DNA of 64,000 nt from Prolixibacter sp. NT017 (GCF_009617875.1 NZ_BLAV01000001.1:2108001-2172000); one strand, 5' to 3'. Counted from the first letter of the stretch, positions 45,435 through 55,126 are shown. Made by a program: numbers and translations. The notes: generated from the letters alone by a model not told the origin.

Positions 45435-46148
45435 TCAGGCTCCAAACCGTTCTTTGGCTTCCTCCAGCATAGAAATCGTCGCAGTTGCTCCGCAACGGGT
45501 ACAGCCGGCTTCCTTCACTGCTAACAGTTGATCGAGTGTTCGAACACCGCCCGCCGCTTTGATTTTCACATTCGGCCCGGAATATGTTCGCATCAGCTCC
45601 AGGTTCTTCAACGTTGCCCCTTCATAGCTGTATTTTCCATCGGCTCCTTTCACAAAGCCAAAGCCGGTCGACGTCTTCACGTAATCAGCACCTGCTTCGG
45701 TACAAATTTCACACAACCGTTTGATGTCTTCTTCTTTGGCAACAAAATCGGTTTCGAAAATCACCTTCACAATCGCGCCGTGGTAGTGACATTCATCGGT
45801 AACAGTCTGGATTTCCTTCCGGATATAATCCCAGTCGCCCTGCAAAGCCTTTCCAATATTGACGACCATGTCAATTTCCACAGCCCCGTCAGAACAGGCC
45901 AGTTCAGTTTCAAAGCGCTTCACCTCAATGGTGGAATTCCCGGCAGGAAAACCGATGACACAGCCGACCAGTACACCGGTATCCTTGAGCAATTCAACAG
46001 CTTGTTTTACCATGTATGGCTTCACACAGACCGAGGCCACATCATATTTCGCGGCCACTTCGCACTCCCGCTTCAGGTCGTCATCCGTTAAAGTGGGGTG
46101 TAAAATGGAGTGATCGATCATTTTCGCCAGTTCCTTCAGTTTCGTCAT
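45435..46148 (-). CDS. deoC: Deoxyribose-phosphate aldolase
   Basis: Class I aldolase cleaving 2-deoxyribose-5-phosphate to glyceraldehyde-3-phosphate and acetaldehyde. The Schiff-base Lys is in ADYVKTSTGFG, the catalytic Asp in AVEIDMVVNIG, and the phosphate-binding GVRT and second Lys in KIKAAGGVRT. The 237 residues are typical. It lies 13 bp after the YiiX-like lipoprotein gene and is probably co-transcribed with it. Confidence 0.96.
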   Translation of the reverse strand: MTKLKELAKMIDHSILHPTLTDDDLKRECEVAAKYDVASVCVKPYMVKQAVELLKDTGVLVGCVIGFPAGNSTIEVKRFETELACSDGAVEIDMVVNIGKALQGDWDYIRKEIQTVTDECHYHGAIVKVIFETDFVAKEEDIKRLCEICTEAGADYVKTSTGFGFVKGADGKYSYEGATLKNLELMRTYSGPNVKIKAAGGVRTLDQLLAVKEAGCTRCGATATISMLEEAKERFGA

Positions 46149-46161
46149 GATGTTTTATTGG

Positions 46162-46842
46162 TTAGTTAGTTGCTTTTACATTGCTTAGTTTAACCTCACC
46201 CAATCGTTCCAGTTTATCAGAAGCGGCCATTCCGTTTGGGTTGCAACCGGGTTTTCCTTCCGGAACAGCAATGTCCAGTTTTTGATAATGAGCTACCCAG
46301 GTCGAATCGAATTGCCCGGTTTTCGGGTTCTTAAAAGTCATGGGATTCAGTTTGAAAACCGAATCGGGAGCGAATATCGTATACACAAATTCAGAGCAGT
46401 AATATCCCGTATCCGGAAGAATATACGTGTAGTTGTAAGGTTGTCCGAGCAATTGCTCTGCCCGTTTCATCGCTTCCGGAATGAACTTCCGGAACGGAGC
46501 TTTCAACCGGTACGCTACCACTTCTGATTTTTCCCCGTCAGAATGTAAAAAAGAATCGAGCGGTTGACGGAACACGCCGTGCTTCGGCTCCGAATTCAAC
46601 ACATAAATGCCATCCGGCGCCACTTCGGCAATTCCCATGTGGCTAAAATGCGTTGCCTTTCCGGTTTGCGTTACCTTGTCGATGGCCTGAGACAAATTAG
46701 CGTCGGCAGCTCCCCGAAACAGAATATCACCGGTACGGATTTCAAAGCCATTCGGCGTCGGTTTGCATCCTGCCCAGCCACTGATAAATACGAGCGTCAG
46801 TACATACATCAGAAAACGATAAGTGGTACGCATAGAATTCAT
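46162..46842 (-). CDS. YiiX/YebB-like NlpC/P60-superfamily lipoprotein
   Basis: Predicted secreted cysteine hydrolase of the permuted NlpC/P60 (YiiX) group. The lipobox is FISGWAGC. The catalytic His is in THFSHMGIAEV and Cys in DTGYYCSEFVYTIF, the usual His-then-Cys order of permuted members; RTGDILFRG is the family start. I use the ATG at 46842 because a -7 box TACATTTG (46860-46867) lies just upstream and would exclude the longer frame from 46881; the ATG at 46833 is also possible. Likely substrates are peptidoglycan peptides or lipids. Confidence 0.82.
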   Translation of the reverse strand: MNSMRTTYRFLMYVLTLVFISGWAGCKPTPNGFEIRTGDILFRGAADANLSQAIDKVTQTGKATHFSHMGIAEVAPDGIYVLNSEPKHGVFRQPLDSFLHSDGEKSEVVAYRLKAPFRKFIPEAMKRAEQLLGQPYNYTYILPDTGYYCSEFVYTIFAPDSVFKLNPMTFKNPKTGQFDSTWVAHYQKLDIAVPEGKPGCNPNGMAASDKLERLGEVKLSNVKATN

Positions 46843-46859
46843 GCTAATTGATAACCTGA

Positions 46860-46867
46860 CAAATGTA
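46860..46867 (-). promoter_or_regulatory. -7 box of the YiiX-deoC promoter
   Basis: TACATTTG on the minus strand matches TAnnTTTG exactly, 17 bp from the chosen ATG. No -33 TTTG is visible at the expected spacing. Confidence 0.5.
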
Positions 46868-47038
46868 ATCACCCACATCATGAAATAAAAAATAAATCAT
46901 GAAAACTGAAGAAGAGCGCCGATAATTAGCCGCCCGATTCATCAACAATTAATATCCTGAAAACGTTACTATTATATATATCCGGGACACTTAAAAGGTC
47001 CGATTGATATTTACCGGCCGGAGATTCCCCTCACTTTC

Positions 47039-47051
47039 CCGGTTTAACCGG
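47039..47051. repeat. CCGG palindrome
   Basis: CCGGTTTAACCGG, a perfect 13-bp palindrome that is identical to the core of the palindrome between araD and araB (36307-36321). It lies 45 bp before the start codon of the His-rich gene. Confidence 0.5.
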
Positions 47052-47096
47052 AAAAACAGCCTCCGGTCGTAGCACCCACACTAAAACATTGAAACT

Positions 47097-47933
47097 ATGA
47101 GCAACTGGACGATATTAAAACCCTTTGGAAAAGACGAACTGGAAGCCATGTACCAGCTGCACCATGCTGTTCAGTTCATTGCCCTGGCCGGCGAACACCT
47201 GATCGAGAAACATCACCACCACGAACACCGCAGCATGTCATGGCACCACGATGGCTTCTTCTACGGCGACAAAATCAAACAACATCACGAGTATTTTCAT
47301 GTGGGGCTCGACGTCACCAGCTTTACCCTCATCTTTCTGGATGAATACTTGCATATCCTGAAAAAGGTTCCGCTGACCGAGTTAACCAAAACGGAGGTAC
47401 TCAAACGCTTCAAAGCGATGTTACACCATCATCAGCTGGACGACGAGGTCATTCAGTTTCCGGTAGACCGGGAGCACCCAACTAAACTGGATGATGAGTT
47501 TACGTTTGGCCAGCATTCCGGGCATGCGCTCTGGCAGAATATCGCCTTGCGCAATAACACCGTCCTGGTGCTGGAAAAAGTGATGGAAAAGTTCGAGCAT
47601 ACCGGCGAAATCAGGACGTGGCCGCAGCATTTCAACACCGAAGCCATGATTCCCATGCGACGTGAATCACACGGCGAACTGCTGCGCTCCATTTCCATTG
47701 GATTGGCGGCACCGGGGAAAGAAATCAAAGAACCGCACTTCTACGTGATTTTGCGAAAAGACCAACCAGACGTAGTGCCAGACCGGCATACCGATGCGCC
47801 GGGACAGTGGCTGACGGACCATCAGACACACCGGGTACTATTGCTCTCAGATGTTGTTAAAGCTGAAAATCAGCAGGAACTTCTGACCCGCTTTTACGAA
47901 GAAAGTCTGGAAATATTCCTGCCTCCTGCCTAA
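47097..47933 (+). CDS. Uncharacterised His-rich protein
   Basis: 278-residue soluble protein that I cannot place in a family. It has no signal peptide. The N-terminal third is remarkably rich in His (EKHHHHEHRSMSWHHDG, KQHHEYFHVG), and a further cluster occurs at MLHHHQLDDE, suggesting metal binding or a fold with several His-mediated contacts. The rest looks like a globular alpha/beta protein with an even mix of charged residues. Its last codons overlap the end of the convergent FUSC gene by 4 bp. Confidence 0.7.
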   Translation: MSNWTILKPFGKDELEAMYQLHHAVQFIALAGEHLIEKHHHHEHRSMSWHHDGFFYGDKIKQHHEYFHVGLDVTSFTLIFLDEYLHILKKVPLTELTKTEVLKRFKAMLHHHQLDDEVIQFPVDREHPTKLDDEFTFGQHSGHALWQNIALRNNTVLVLEKVMEKFEHTGEIRTWPQHFNTEAMIPMRRESHGELLRSISIGLAAPGKEIKEPHFYVILRKDQPDVVPDRHTDAPGQWLTDHQTHRVLLLSDVVKAENQQELLTRFYEESLEIFLPPA

Positions 47934-50053
47934 CGGGAAATATCAGTCGAAGTTTGTAGCAGCTGGTCGGTAACTTCTGCCACGTTGAACAGCAGAACCA
48001 GTTGTTGCCGGTTGGTCCCGTCTTCCATCTCGGAAAGCCGTTCGCGAAGACGAACCAGTATGGGCTCCATATGACAGGTGGGTTCACCCTTTAACGAACC
48101 GGCCAGCATTTGACTGGCTTCCACCAGCGCTTCTTCAATGTTGGCAGAAAACTCTTCCATTTCCGGATGAATGAACTGCTGAATATCGCGGTGCGCACCC
48201 AACGCCGAAAGATAGGACAGCAACGCATGATTCAGGTACGTGAGCCGGAAGGCCTGCTGCCGGAAACGTTGTTGCTTACGGGGTTCCATCTGCATATCCT
48301 GCCACGCCATCGCCAACGCGTTATCTGCCTGGTGAGCTTGCCTTCGGGCGATGCGGTAGTCCAAATCATCTTCTTCCGACAGACGGTATTCTTTTAGAAT
48401 GGCTTTGAAATAAGCGGTGTTTTTCGACAATGCTTCGGAAATCAAAGCCGGTAGCCGCTTGTATTGCCAGTCGGGCCAGAGTATCCTGACGGAAATAATT
48501 GCCAGAGCTGCCCCCAACACTGTGTCCAGCATCCGCGGGCCCATCATGGCAACGCCTTTTCCCGACAGGAGATTAAAAGCGCCCAAAACAAACATCGTGA
48601 TAAAGATAACGGCAATGTAATAACGCTTCCGTAACCAGAAGAAGAAGTAAAAAGCGGCCAGTAGCATCAAAACCAGTTGCCCCATTTGTGTGGGAAGAAT
48701 CTGCACAATCGCTACCCCGGCTGCCACGCCCATAAACGTTCCCAGAATACGCTGAAACAGCCTACGACGGGTTTCGCTGTAACTGGGCTGACAGACAAAT
48801 AGGCTGGTCAGCAAAATCCACTCGCCCTTCTCGATATGCAGCCACTGCATCAATCCGAAGCCAATCACAAAACAGGTGCTCAGCCGAACAGCATGGCGTA
48901 ACCGGGGATGACGCCAGTGCAACTGTGCTTTCAGGCGCTCCCACAATGAACGGGTATCCCGGGCCAGCCGGGGAATGTATTTTCGTTGAGAGATATCACT
49001 CAGGTTCAGGAGCGAACGGTGCGATTGCGTGAGGTTATGCAACAACAGCGAAAGTCCCTGCTTTCCTGATTCGGGGCGCTGTTTCAACTGCTCATTCAGG
49101 GCATTGACAATCCAGTTCAGCGAAACAGGATGCCGGTAGGGAACGCCGGTGAGCAGTGTATCTGCCAATCGCCGGGTTGCCTGTGCCAGTTGCAGCAACA
49201 ACTGCCCGAAGCCTTCCATCAAAGCCTGGTTATCCGGGGTGCTGCTCAACAGTTCATACCGCTCATGGCTAGAAGCAGCCCGTTCGTGCAAACTCTGCAA
49301 CAACATGAACCGGCGAAGGTACGGCACCAGTTCCGTTTGGTCGTCCAGGGCATCGGCATAACTGTTCAACACCTCCTTGGTGCGCTCCAATGCATTCACC
49401 ATTTCGATATTCAGCAAAGCCAACCGATGGCGGATAGTCGTCTGCTTTTCGGCATTGCTGGGAAACAGGCGGGCTTTCTCTTCCAGGTACGCAGAAAGGG
49501 CTAAATAACCACGCGCCAACTGTTCTTCCAGTAACCGCCAGGGATGACGGTACAACAATGCCAGTGATAGCAAACCATACCCTAACGCACCCGCTGGTAA
49601 GAGAATGGGCTGCCAGTAAGGTGCAGGCCGCAGCGAATCTCCCAGCATCGTATAGATGGCAATCAGTACCGCACCGAAGCTAACGCCACGGTAACGCTCG
49701 CCTAAGCCACCAAGCAAAATGAACAGCACGGTGGAACCTGCCAAACCAACCGCAAACAACCAGGGAGTGGGACGTAAAATCTCAACGGAAGCACTGGACA
49801 AGGCAAAACTAAGCACCGTCAATACCAACGCTTTGATGCGGCCTTTGGGATGGTCATCAGTTTCGGCTAAAGCTCCTGCCAATGCACCCAACGCCAGCGT
49901 TACTCCGAAATAGGCATAACCGGTCAGAACAAAAGGCACCGACAGTAAGGCCATCGCAATGGTAGCTTTCATCGCCATCAGCCGATCGGGATAGCGCCAG
50001 AAAGTTTGCCGAACCGATTCGTACCAAATTTTATTTTTTAGCTCTTGCCACAT
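47930..50053 (-). CDS. FUSC-family membrane protein (YccS/YhfK-like)
   Basis: Inner-membrane protein of 707 residues built from two six-helix membrane blocks (about 25-165 and 395-515) each followed by a cytoplasmic helical domain. This is the fusaric-acid-resistance/aromatic-carboxylate exporter-like architecture of the FUSC family (YccS_N type in the first half, FUSC_2 in the second, with RYRGVSFGAVLIAIYTMLG and CFVIGFGLMQWLHIEKGEWILL-type segments). The substrate is unknown. A -7 box TATTTTTG lies about 56 bp upstream (50109-50116). Confidence 0.88.
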   Translation of the reverse strand: MWQELKNKIWYESVRQTFWRYPDRLMAMKATIAMALLSVPFVLTGYAYFGVTLALGALAGALAETDDHPKGRIKALVLTVLSFALSSASVEILRPTPWLFAVGLAGSTVLFILLGGLGERYRGVSFGAVLIAIYTMLGDSLRPAPYWQPILLPAGALGYGLLSLALLYRHPWRLLEEQLARGYLALSAYLEEKARLFPSNAEKQTTIRHRLALLNIEMVNALERTKEVLNSYADALDDQTELVPYLRRFMLLQSLHERAASSHERYELLSSTPDNQALMEGFGQLLLQLAQATRRLADTLLTGVPYRHPVSLNWIVNALNEQLKQRPESGKQGLSLLLHNLTQSHRSLLNLSDISQRKYIPRLARDTRSLWERLKAQLHWRHPRLRHAVRLSTCFVIGFGLMQWLHIEKGEWILLTSLFVCQPSYSETRRRLFQRILGTFMGVAAGVAIVQILPTQMGQLVLMLLAAFYFFFWLRKRYYIAVIFITMFVLGAFNLLSGKGVAMMGPRMLDTVLGAALAIISVRILWPDWQYKRLPALISEALSKNTAYFKAILKEYRLSEEDDLDYRIARRQAHQADNALAMAWQDMQMEPRKQQRFRQQAFRLTYLNHALLSYLSALGAHRDIQQFIHPEMEEFSANIEEALVEASQMLAGSLKGEPTCHMEPILVRLRERLSEMEDGTNRQQLVLLFNVAEVTDQLLQTSTDISR

Positions 50054-50417
50054 TTTGCTAATCGAAGTAAAACCAATTGAATATATCTATTTTCCAGCAA
50101 TTCTGCCGCAAAAATATGAAATCGAAAACGGAACCTGATACGAACGGAGTCGTCTTGATAAAATGATAACGCCCGGTTAACTTCACCATGATATCGCACA
50201 AAATAAACGGGTATTGACATCTTTGAATAAATCCGGTTGCTGTTTTATATTCACCTTAAGTTAAAATTGAAGGCTTTTCGTATCGTAATCATTCCCTAAA
50301 CCAATATAATTTATCATATTTACATCATCAAATAAAATATTTGGTAGATCAATACTGAGAACTTCTTTTGAGAAGCATTGAACAACGCCATCCTGCAGCG
50401 ACTATAATGAGGGAATA
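50054..50417. other. Intergenic region between divergent genes
   Basis: 364 bp with the promoters of the FUSC gene (minus) and the DUF5700 gene (plus). The minus -7 box TATTTTTG at 50109-50116 is the only clear element. The right half is AT-rich, and no repeat or hidden gene was recognised. Confidence 0.45.
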
Positions 50418-51584
50418 ATGAAAATTCGAATTCTTTTTCTTTTCACCTTTCTATTGTTCAGTGCATCGCTATACGCCCAAATCATCGGAAATAATTCTAT
50501 CGATTTCTCGGGAATGAAGCCATTCTGGCAAATCGAATCCTCGTTGATAAAAGATAAAGAACCTCCTCCCGGAGAGTGGAACGCCCTCTTCAATAGCCCG
50601 GCTTACCAGATACTATTTGCGGGAGGATTTTCACAAAAGAATTTTGAACATCAATTGCGGCTAGCCCTTATGCCTTCGATGGATTCGGCTCTTAACAAAG
50701 CGCTGAAAAAGAATGACCAACAGTCGGAATTCCTGGAACACTACCTGCAAATCAAGGGAAAAGAAAAGAAATTGAAGGAGTTACAAATCAAGTTACAGAA
50801 AGAACAGCTCATTGAAACCGCCCTGTCGATGGCCCGGAGTTTCCTGCCCGACAGCTTCCAACTGGACAACTCCTTACCCCCCGTGTCGTTTGCTGTTTTT
50901 GAGAACACCACAACGCGTGCACCTACCGGGATTATCATCGACCTGGTATTCAGCATGGATTTTGATTCGTATCTCCCCTATCTGCTGGCCCACGAAGCGT
51001 ATCATATCTACCGCGACAAAATCAAAAATGCCCATTATCCCGATAAGGATGAAACTGACTACCCGATGGTGCAGATGCTCACCCAACTAGAAACCGAAGG
51101 CATTGCCGACCTGATCGATAAAAAGAAGTTTTTCCTCAAGAAGGGATTGTTCTCCAATTGCGACTGGGCTAAGTCCTATCAGTACTACCTGGATAAAGCT
51201 CCGGGAACCATTCGTCAGCTTGACAGGTACTTTACCCAAATGGCCACAGTTCCCAACAGCGACCGCAAAATCATACAGGATTTAATTCCCATGAACGGTC
51301 ATCCCACCGGGTACTTCATGGCCAACGCCATTATGCAAAAGATGGGCAAACGCACGCTAATCAAACAAACGGCCAATCCCTTTGCTTTTTTCCGCCTCTA
51401 TCAACGGGTTGCCTTGAAGGACAAGAAACACTATCCCCCGTTTTCGTCGACCACCATGCAATACCTTCACGAAATGGAACAAAAATACGTTCCCTCCAAA
51501 AACAACGCGCCGCCTGCCCCCAAGCAGCCATCCAGTCCCAAACTAATGTGGTACGAAAAAGATAAGGTGCAGTATAATTGGTGA
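50418..51584 (+). CDS. Putative zinc-dependent peptidase (DUF5700-like)
   Basis: Secreted protein with signal peptide LFTFLLFSASLYAQ and an HExxH zinc motif in YLLAHEAYHIYRDKI (around residues 190-196). The downstream Glu in MLTQLETEGIADLID could be the third zinc ligand, giving a gluzincin-like arrangement. The overall pattern matches the DUF5700 putative peptidases of Bacteroidota. It is 388 residues long, ending in a proline-rich tail (APPAPKQPSSPK). The natural substrate is unknown. Confidence 0.75.
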   Translation: MKIRILFLFTFLLFSASLYAQIIGNNSIDFSGMKPFWQIESSLIKDKEPPPGEWNALFNSPAYQILFAGGFSQKNFEHQLRLALMPSMDSALNKALKKNDQQSEFLEHYLQIKGKEKKLKELQIKLQKEQLIETALSMARSFLPDSFQLDNSLPPVSFAVFENTTTRAPTGIIIDLVFSMDFDSYLPYLLAHEAYHIYRDKIKNAHYPDKDETDYPMVQMLTQLETEGIADLIDKKKFFLKKGLFSNCDWAKSYQYYLDKAPGTIRQLDRYFTQMATVPNSDRKIIQDLIPMNGHPTGYFMANAIMQKMGKRTLIKQTANPFAFFRLYQRVALKDKKHYPPFSSTTMQYLHEMEQKYVPSKNNAPPAPKQPSSPKLMWYEKDKVQYNW

Positions 51585-51615
51585 TGTTATTTGGACGGTA
51601 TACAAGGCTTCCCGG

Positions 51616-51623
51616 TACTTTTG
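51616..51623 (+). promoter_or_regulatory. Promoter of the 51745 gene
   Basis: TACTTTTG matches TAnnTTTG, with TTTG at 51590-51593 as a -33 element. It would give a leader of about 115 nt before the small membrane protein gene. Confidence 0.5.
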
Positions 51624-51744
51624 CAGCAACCACGACAAATGCCTTCCAGCAACCTACCTCTTTTCTTGACAAAAGACTAAAAACATGCGTAACTCTCTCT
51701 TATCAAACCGGTTTGAAACTTTCGTCTGATTAACCATAAACGTC

Positions 51745-52008
51745 ATGGAAATAATTCTATTAGTCATCGGTTTGGCAGGTGTTATCGTCTACATCGCTTC
51801 AGCCATTTTAATTTTCGACTACGTGAACGAGCGAATTCACAAACGGAGGCACTTCGTCTTCATCAACCTGTTCATCTACTCGTACGTGAAGCATTACAAA
51901 AAAACGACGCGCGAAGAAACCAGAAAGACAGGTAAATTATTCTATTCCTGGCTCCTGTCCATCAATGTGGCGCTGCTCTGTTTTATTCTCTTCCTGATTT
52001 TCCGTTGA
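51745..52008 (+). CDS. Small membrane protein
   Basis: 87 residues with two transmembrane helices (about 3-26 and 65-86) and a basic cytoplasmic loop (NERIHKRRHF, KHYKKTTREETRKTGK). No known family is recognised. It has its own promoter-like element upstream and is followed by the convergent FAH gene. The clear membrane topology and codon use favour a real gene. Confidence 0.6.
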   Translation: MEIILLVIGLAGVIVYIASAILIFDYVNERIHKRRHFVFINLFIYSYVKHYKKTTREETRKTGKLFYSWLLSINVALLCFILFLIFR

Positions 52009-52023
52009 TAACGGGCACAAGTA

Positions 52024-52881
52024 TTACGGCTTGTAATCGACAAACACCTGCTCCTGTGTTCCGAGGCCTTCAATGGTCAATTCCACTTTATCACCGTTTC
52101 TCAGGTATTGAGGCGGTTTCATTCCCATTCCCACGCCGGGCGGCGTTCCGGTCAGGATTACATCACCAGCCTCCAGCTTCATATACTGCGACATGTACCA
52201 AATCAGGCTCGACGGATGAAATATCATCGTTTGGGTATTCCCTATCTGGCGAATACTATTATTCACGGTGAGTTGTAAATCCATGTTACGGGGCTCGGCA
52301 ATGTCGTCGCGAGTGACCAGGAAAGGCCCCAACGGCGTGAATCCCGGCGAGGATTTTCCTTTCACCCACTGCCCTCCTCTTTCGAGCTGAAATTCCCTTT
52401 CCGACACATCGTTGGCAATGGTATATCCGGCAATGCATTCAAAGGCGGCCGCTTCATCTTTCAGATAGAGCGCGTTCTTTCCGATGACAATCGCCAGTTC
52501 AATTTCGTAGTCCGTCTTGATGCTGTTGGGTGGGATCACCACCGGGTCAAAAGGTCCTGATAAGGTATTGGTCGCTTTCGTGAAAATGATCGGTTCGGAG
52601 GGGACCTCCATATCGGCCTCTTTCGCATGATCCCCATAATTCAGGCCGGCACAAACGATAGCTCCGGGACGGGCCACCGGACTCGCCCATCGCTCGTGCG
52701 GATTCACTTCGGGCAACTTATCGCCTTCTTCGTCAACCAGCTTCTGCAACAGGTTGAGTCCGCCATGCTGAAAAAAAGTGTGATCCCAATCATTAAACCT
52801 CGCGGAACAATCGTACCGTTCACCGTCAATCAGGACGCCCGGCTTTTCTTTGCCCCGCTCTCCAAAACGAATCAATTTCAT
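52024..52881 (-). CDS. Fumarylacetoacetate hydrolase-family protein
   Basis: FAH-fold hydrolase or decarboxylase of 285 residues. It has the N-terminal small domain (KLIRFGERGKEKPGVLIDG) and the metal-binding core: CAGLNYGDHAKEADMEVP, DYEIELAIVIGK (acidic ligands), AGYTIANDVSEREFQ and GDVILTGTPPGVGMGM. It is closest in style to ureidoglycolate lyase/2,4-diketo-deoxysugar hydrolase members of the FAH family, which often act in fucose or uronate pathways, but the substrate is uncertain. It is 68 bp downstream of the amino-acid permease gene. Confidence 0.9.
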   Translation of the reverse strand: MKLIRFGERGKEKPGVLIDGERYDCSARFNDWDHTFFQHGGLNLLQKLVDEEGDKLPEVNPHERWASPVARPGAIVCAGLNYGDHAKEADMEVPSEPIIFTKATNTLSGPFDPVVIPPNSIKTDYEIELAIVIGKNALYLKDEAAAFECIAGYTIANDVSEREFQLERGGQWVKGKSSPGFTPLGPFLVTRDDIAEPRNMDLQLTVNNSIRQIGNTQTMIFHPSSLIWYMSQYMKLEAGDVILTGTPPGVGMGMKPPQYLRNGDKVELTIEGLGTQEQVFVDYKP

Positions 52882-52949
52882 AGCTACCGATTTTAGTCAT
52901 CATAAGTAACCGAAAATTTACCGAACACGTAGCAACTGTCGATTGAAAA

Positions 52950-54668
52950 TCAGGATTCTTTCACAGTTTCCTGAATATCCATGTTACGTAAGCGGCTTTT
53001 CTTTGTTCCGTAAGAAAAATAGAGTACCAGACCGATAATCAACCAAATCACAAAGCGCAGCCAGTTGGTCACACCCAGTTCCGACATCAGGAAGAGGTTA
53101 ATCAACAACCCGATAACCGGAATAATGGACCATTGCCTCACGATGGCGGCTATGGTGAGGACCACCGCAACCACGATAAAAATCCAGACAGGCCATTCGA
53201 CCTCTGCTAAAGACGCAAAGCTGAAAGCGATATCTTCCGAAACGAACATCACCACCAAAACAAAAGCCCAAACCGGCAACAGAAACCAGCGGCTGTTGAC
53301 ATAAGGAATCCGGAAACCGCCCTGTCCCTTGTCTTTTCCACGCGGGTTCATAATCAGAATACCGCCCGATACGAGCACAAAAGCAAACAAGGTTCCGATA
53401 CTGGTCAAATCGGTCACTTCCGTGAGATTCATAAACAACGCCGGCACGGCCACAATGGTCGCAGCAACAATGGTTGCAAATCCCGGTGTGCGGAACCGTT
53501 TGTGCAGTTTCGAGAAGCGCGGAGGCAGCAAACCGTCACGGCTCATGCTCATCCAGATGCGTGGCTGCCCTACCTGGAATACCAGCATTACACTTCCCAT
53601 GGCAATCACAGCTCCCAAAGCTATAATACCCGACAGGGCTTCCAGGTGATTTTTATGGAACACATAGGCCAACGGGTCACTCACGGCCAGGTTCTTGTAC
53701 GAAACCATCCCGGTAATCACCAGGCTGAGCGTTACATATAATATGGTAGTAATGACTAAGGCATAAATCATGGAACGGGGCAAATCGCGGCGCGGATTCT
53801 TACACTCTTCGGCCGTGGTCGAAATCGCATCGAAACCAATGTAGGCGAAAAAGACACCCGCAATTCCTTTCAGCACCCCTCCGACTCCGTTGGGAGCAAA
53901 CGGGCTCCAGTTGTCCGGTTTCACATAGAAAGCACCGACGCCGATGACCACCATCAGAATCAACAGCTTCAGCAAAACAAGCAGGTTACTTGTAATCTTC
54001 GCTTCACGAATTCCGCGGTACACCATGTACGAAATGAACAGCACGATGCCCAACGCCGGGATATCGGCAATCAGACGGAAGTCTCCTATCTGCGGTGCAT
54101 GCATCCAGGCCAGGTAGGTTTCCTGCAGATGGAAACTCAACTGATCGAGCGTTTGACCGCCCGCCAATGCTTTCACTGCTTCGGCATGACCGCGCATGGC
54201 ACTCAGGTAATCGACACTCAGAAATTCGGGAATATGAATGCCCAGCCCCCGCACCAGCCCGGTGAAGTAACCCGACCATGAAATGGCCACGGCGATGTTT
54301 CCCACGGCATATTCCATAATCAAATCCCAGCCGATAATCCAGGCCACCAGTTCGCCAAAGCTGGCATATGCATACGTATAAGCACTTCCGCTGATGGGAA
54401 TGGACGACGCAAACTCAGCATAGGCCATGGCACTGAAACCACAGGCCACCGCCGTAAAAACAAACAACAGCGAAACGGCGGGTCCGCCCTGCGCTGCTGC
54501 GGTACCAATCGTACTGAAAATTCCGGCTCCTACAATGGCGGCAATACCAAAAGCCGTTAGGTCGGCTACCGACAAATTACGCCGCATGTGTGTCTCTTCT
54601 CCGCTCCCGGCAGCATCCTTCATGATGAGTGCTATCGGTTTTTTGCGAAACAAGGGATTCCTATCCAT
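52950..54668 (-). CDS. Amino-acid permease (APC superfamily, CAT-like)
   Basis: Inner-membrane transporter of 572 residues with about 14 helices. The APC signature is clear: AIVGAGIFSTIGTAAAQGGPAVSL-type TM1 (given short: GIAAIVGAGIFSTIG), YAEFASSIPISGSAYTYAYAS and FFAYIGFDAISTTAEECKNP. The long form and the FDAISTTAEE motif match cationic-amino-acid-transporter-type (YfnA/CAT) permeases. The substrate is unproven. A -7 box TATTTTTG is at 54742-54749. Confidence 0.92.
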   Translation of the reverse strand: MDRNPLFRKKPIALIMKDAAGSGEETHMRRNLSVADLTAFGIAAIVGAGIFSTIGTAAAQGGPAVSLLFVFTAVACGFSAMAYAEFASSIPISGSAYTYAYASFGELVAWIIGWDLIMEYAVGNIAVAISWSGYFTGLVRGLGIHIPEFLSVDYLSAMRGHAEAVKALAGGQTLDQLSFHLQETYLAWMHAPQIGDFRLIADIPALGIVLFISYMVYRGIREAKITSNLLVLLKLLILMVVIGVGAFYVKPDNWSPFAPNGVGGVLKGIAGVFFAYIGFDAISTTAEECKNPRRDLPRSMIYALVITTILYVTLSLVITGMVSYKNLAVSDPLAYVFHKNHLEALSGIIALGAVIAMGSVMLVFQVGQPRIWMSMSRDGLLPPRFSKLHKRFRTPGFATIVAATIVAVPALFMNLTEVTDLTSIGTLFAFVLVSGGILIMNPRGKDKGQGGFRIPYVNSRWFLLPVWAFVLVVMFVSEDIAFSFASLAEVEWPVWIFIVVAVVLTIAAIVRQWSIIPVIGLLINLFLMSELGVTNWLRFVIWLIIGLVLYFSYGTKKSRLRNMDIQETVKES

Positions 54669-54989
54669 AACTAATCAATTTTGCTTTCGTGCTTTACTGA
54701 ACCGAAGAGGTTTTCCGATCCATTTTCAAGAATATTGCCAGCAAAAATAAACATATTGTCAGTTTACACCCCCTTTTTTTCGTTATTTATAATTTAAATT
54801 CACCGGTTTTTTACAACCTGACACTCTTTTTTCGACGATAGCAACCGATATTTTCATTATTCCACACGCGCCCGGTCATCCATAAAGAAGGATTGTTTGC
54901 TCACGACTCCGCCACAGTCGGTTACCCCGTTTTTTGTTGCCAAACAAGATATTTCCTACCGGGAATAGGGCTCATGCCGAATAGTTTCC

Positions 54990-54997
54990 TACCTTTG
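54990..54997 (+). promoter_or_regulatory. -7 box of the corA promoter
   Basis: TACCTTTG matches TAnnTTTG exactly. Transcription would start near 55004, about 128 nt before the start codon. Confidence 0.55.
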
Positions 54998-55093
54998 CAG
55001 CGCAAAACAAAGCAACAAGTATCATATGGACGATGGCCCGTATCATAGACAGGAACTTGGTATAACCTCGCATTAGGAGAGGCCGGACGTCGT

Positions 55094-55126
55094 GTGCCTT
55101 TCTTAATGAAAAAAATAAGGAGGCAC
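55094..55126 (+). promoter_or_regulatory. Hairpin sequestering the corA ribosome-binding site
   Basis: GTGCCTTTCTTA pairs with TAAGGAGGCAC across a 10-nt loop. The AAGGAGG at 55117-55123, eight bases before the ATG, is within the 3' arm. A strong Shine-Dalgarno is unusual in this genome, which supports a regulatory role. Confidence 0.6.
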
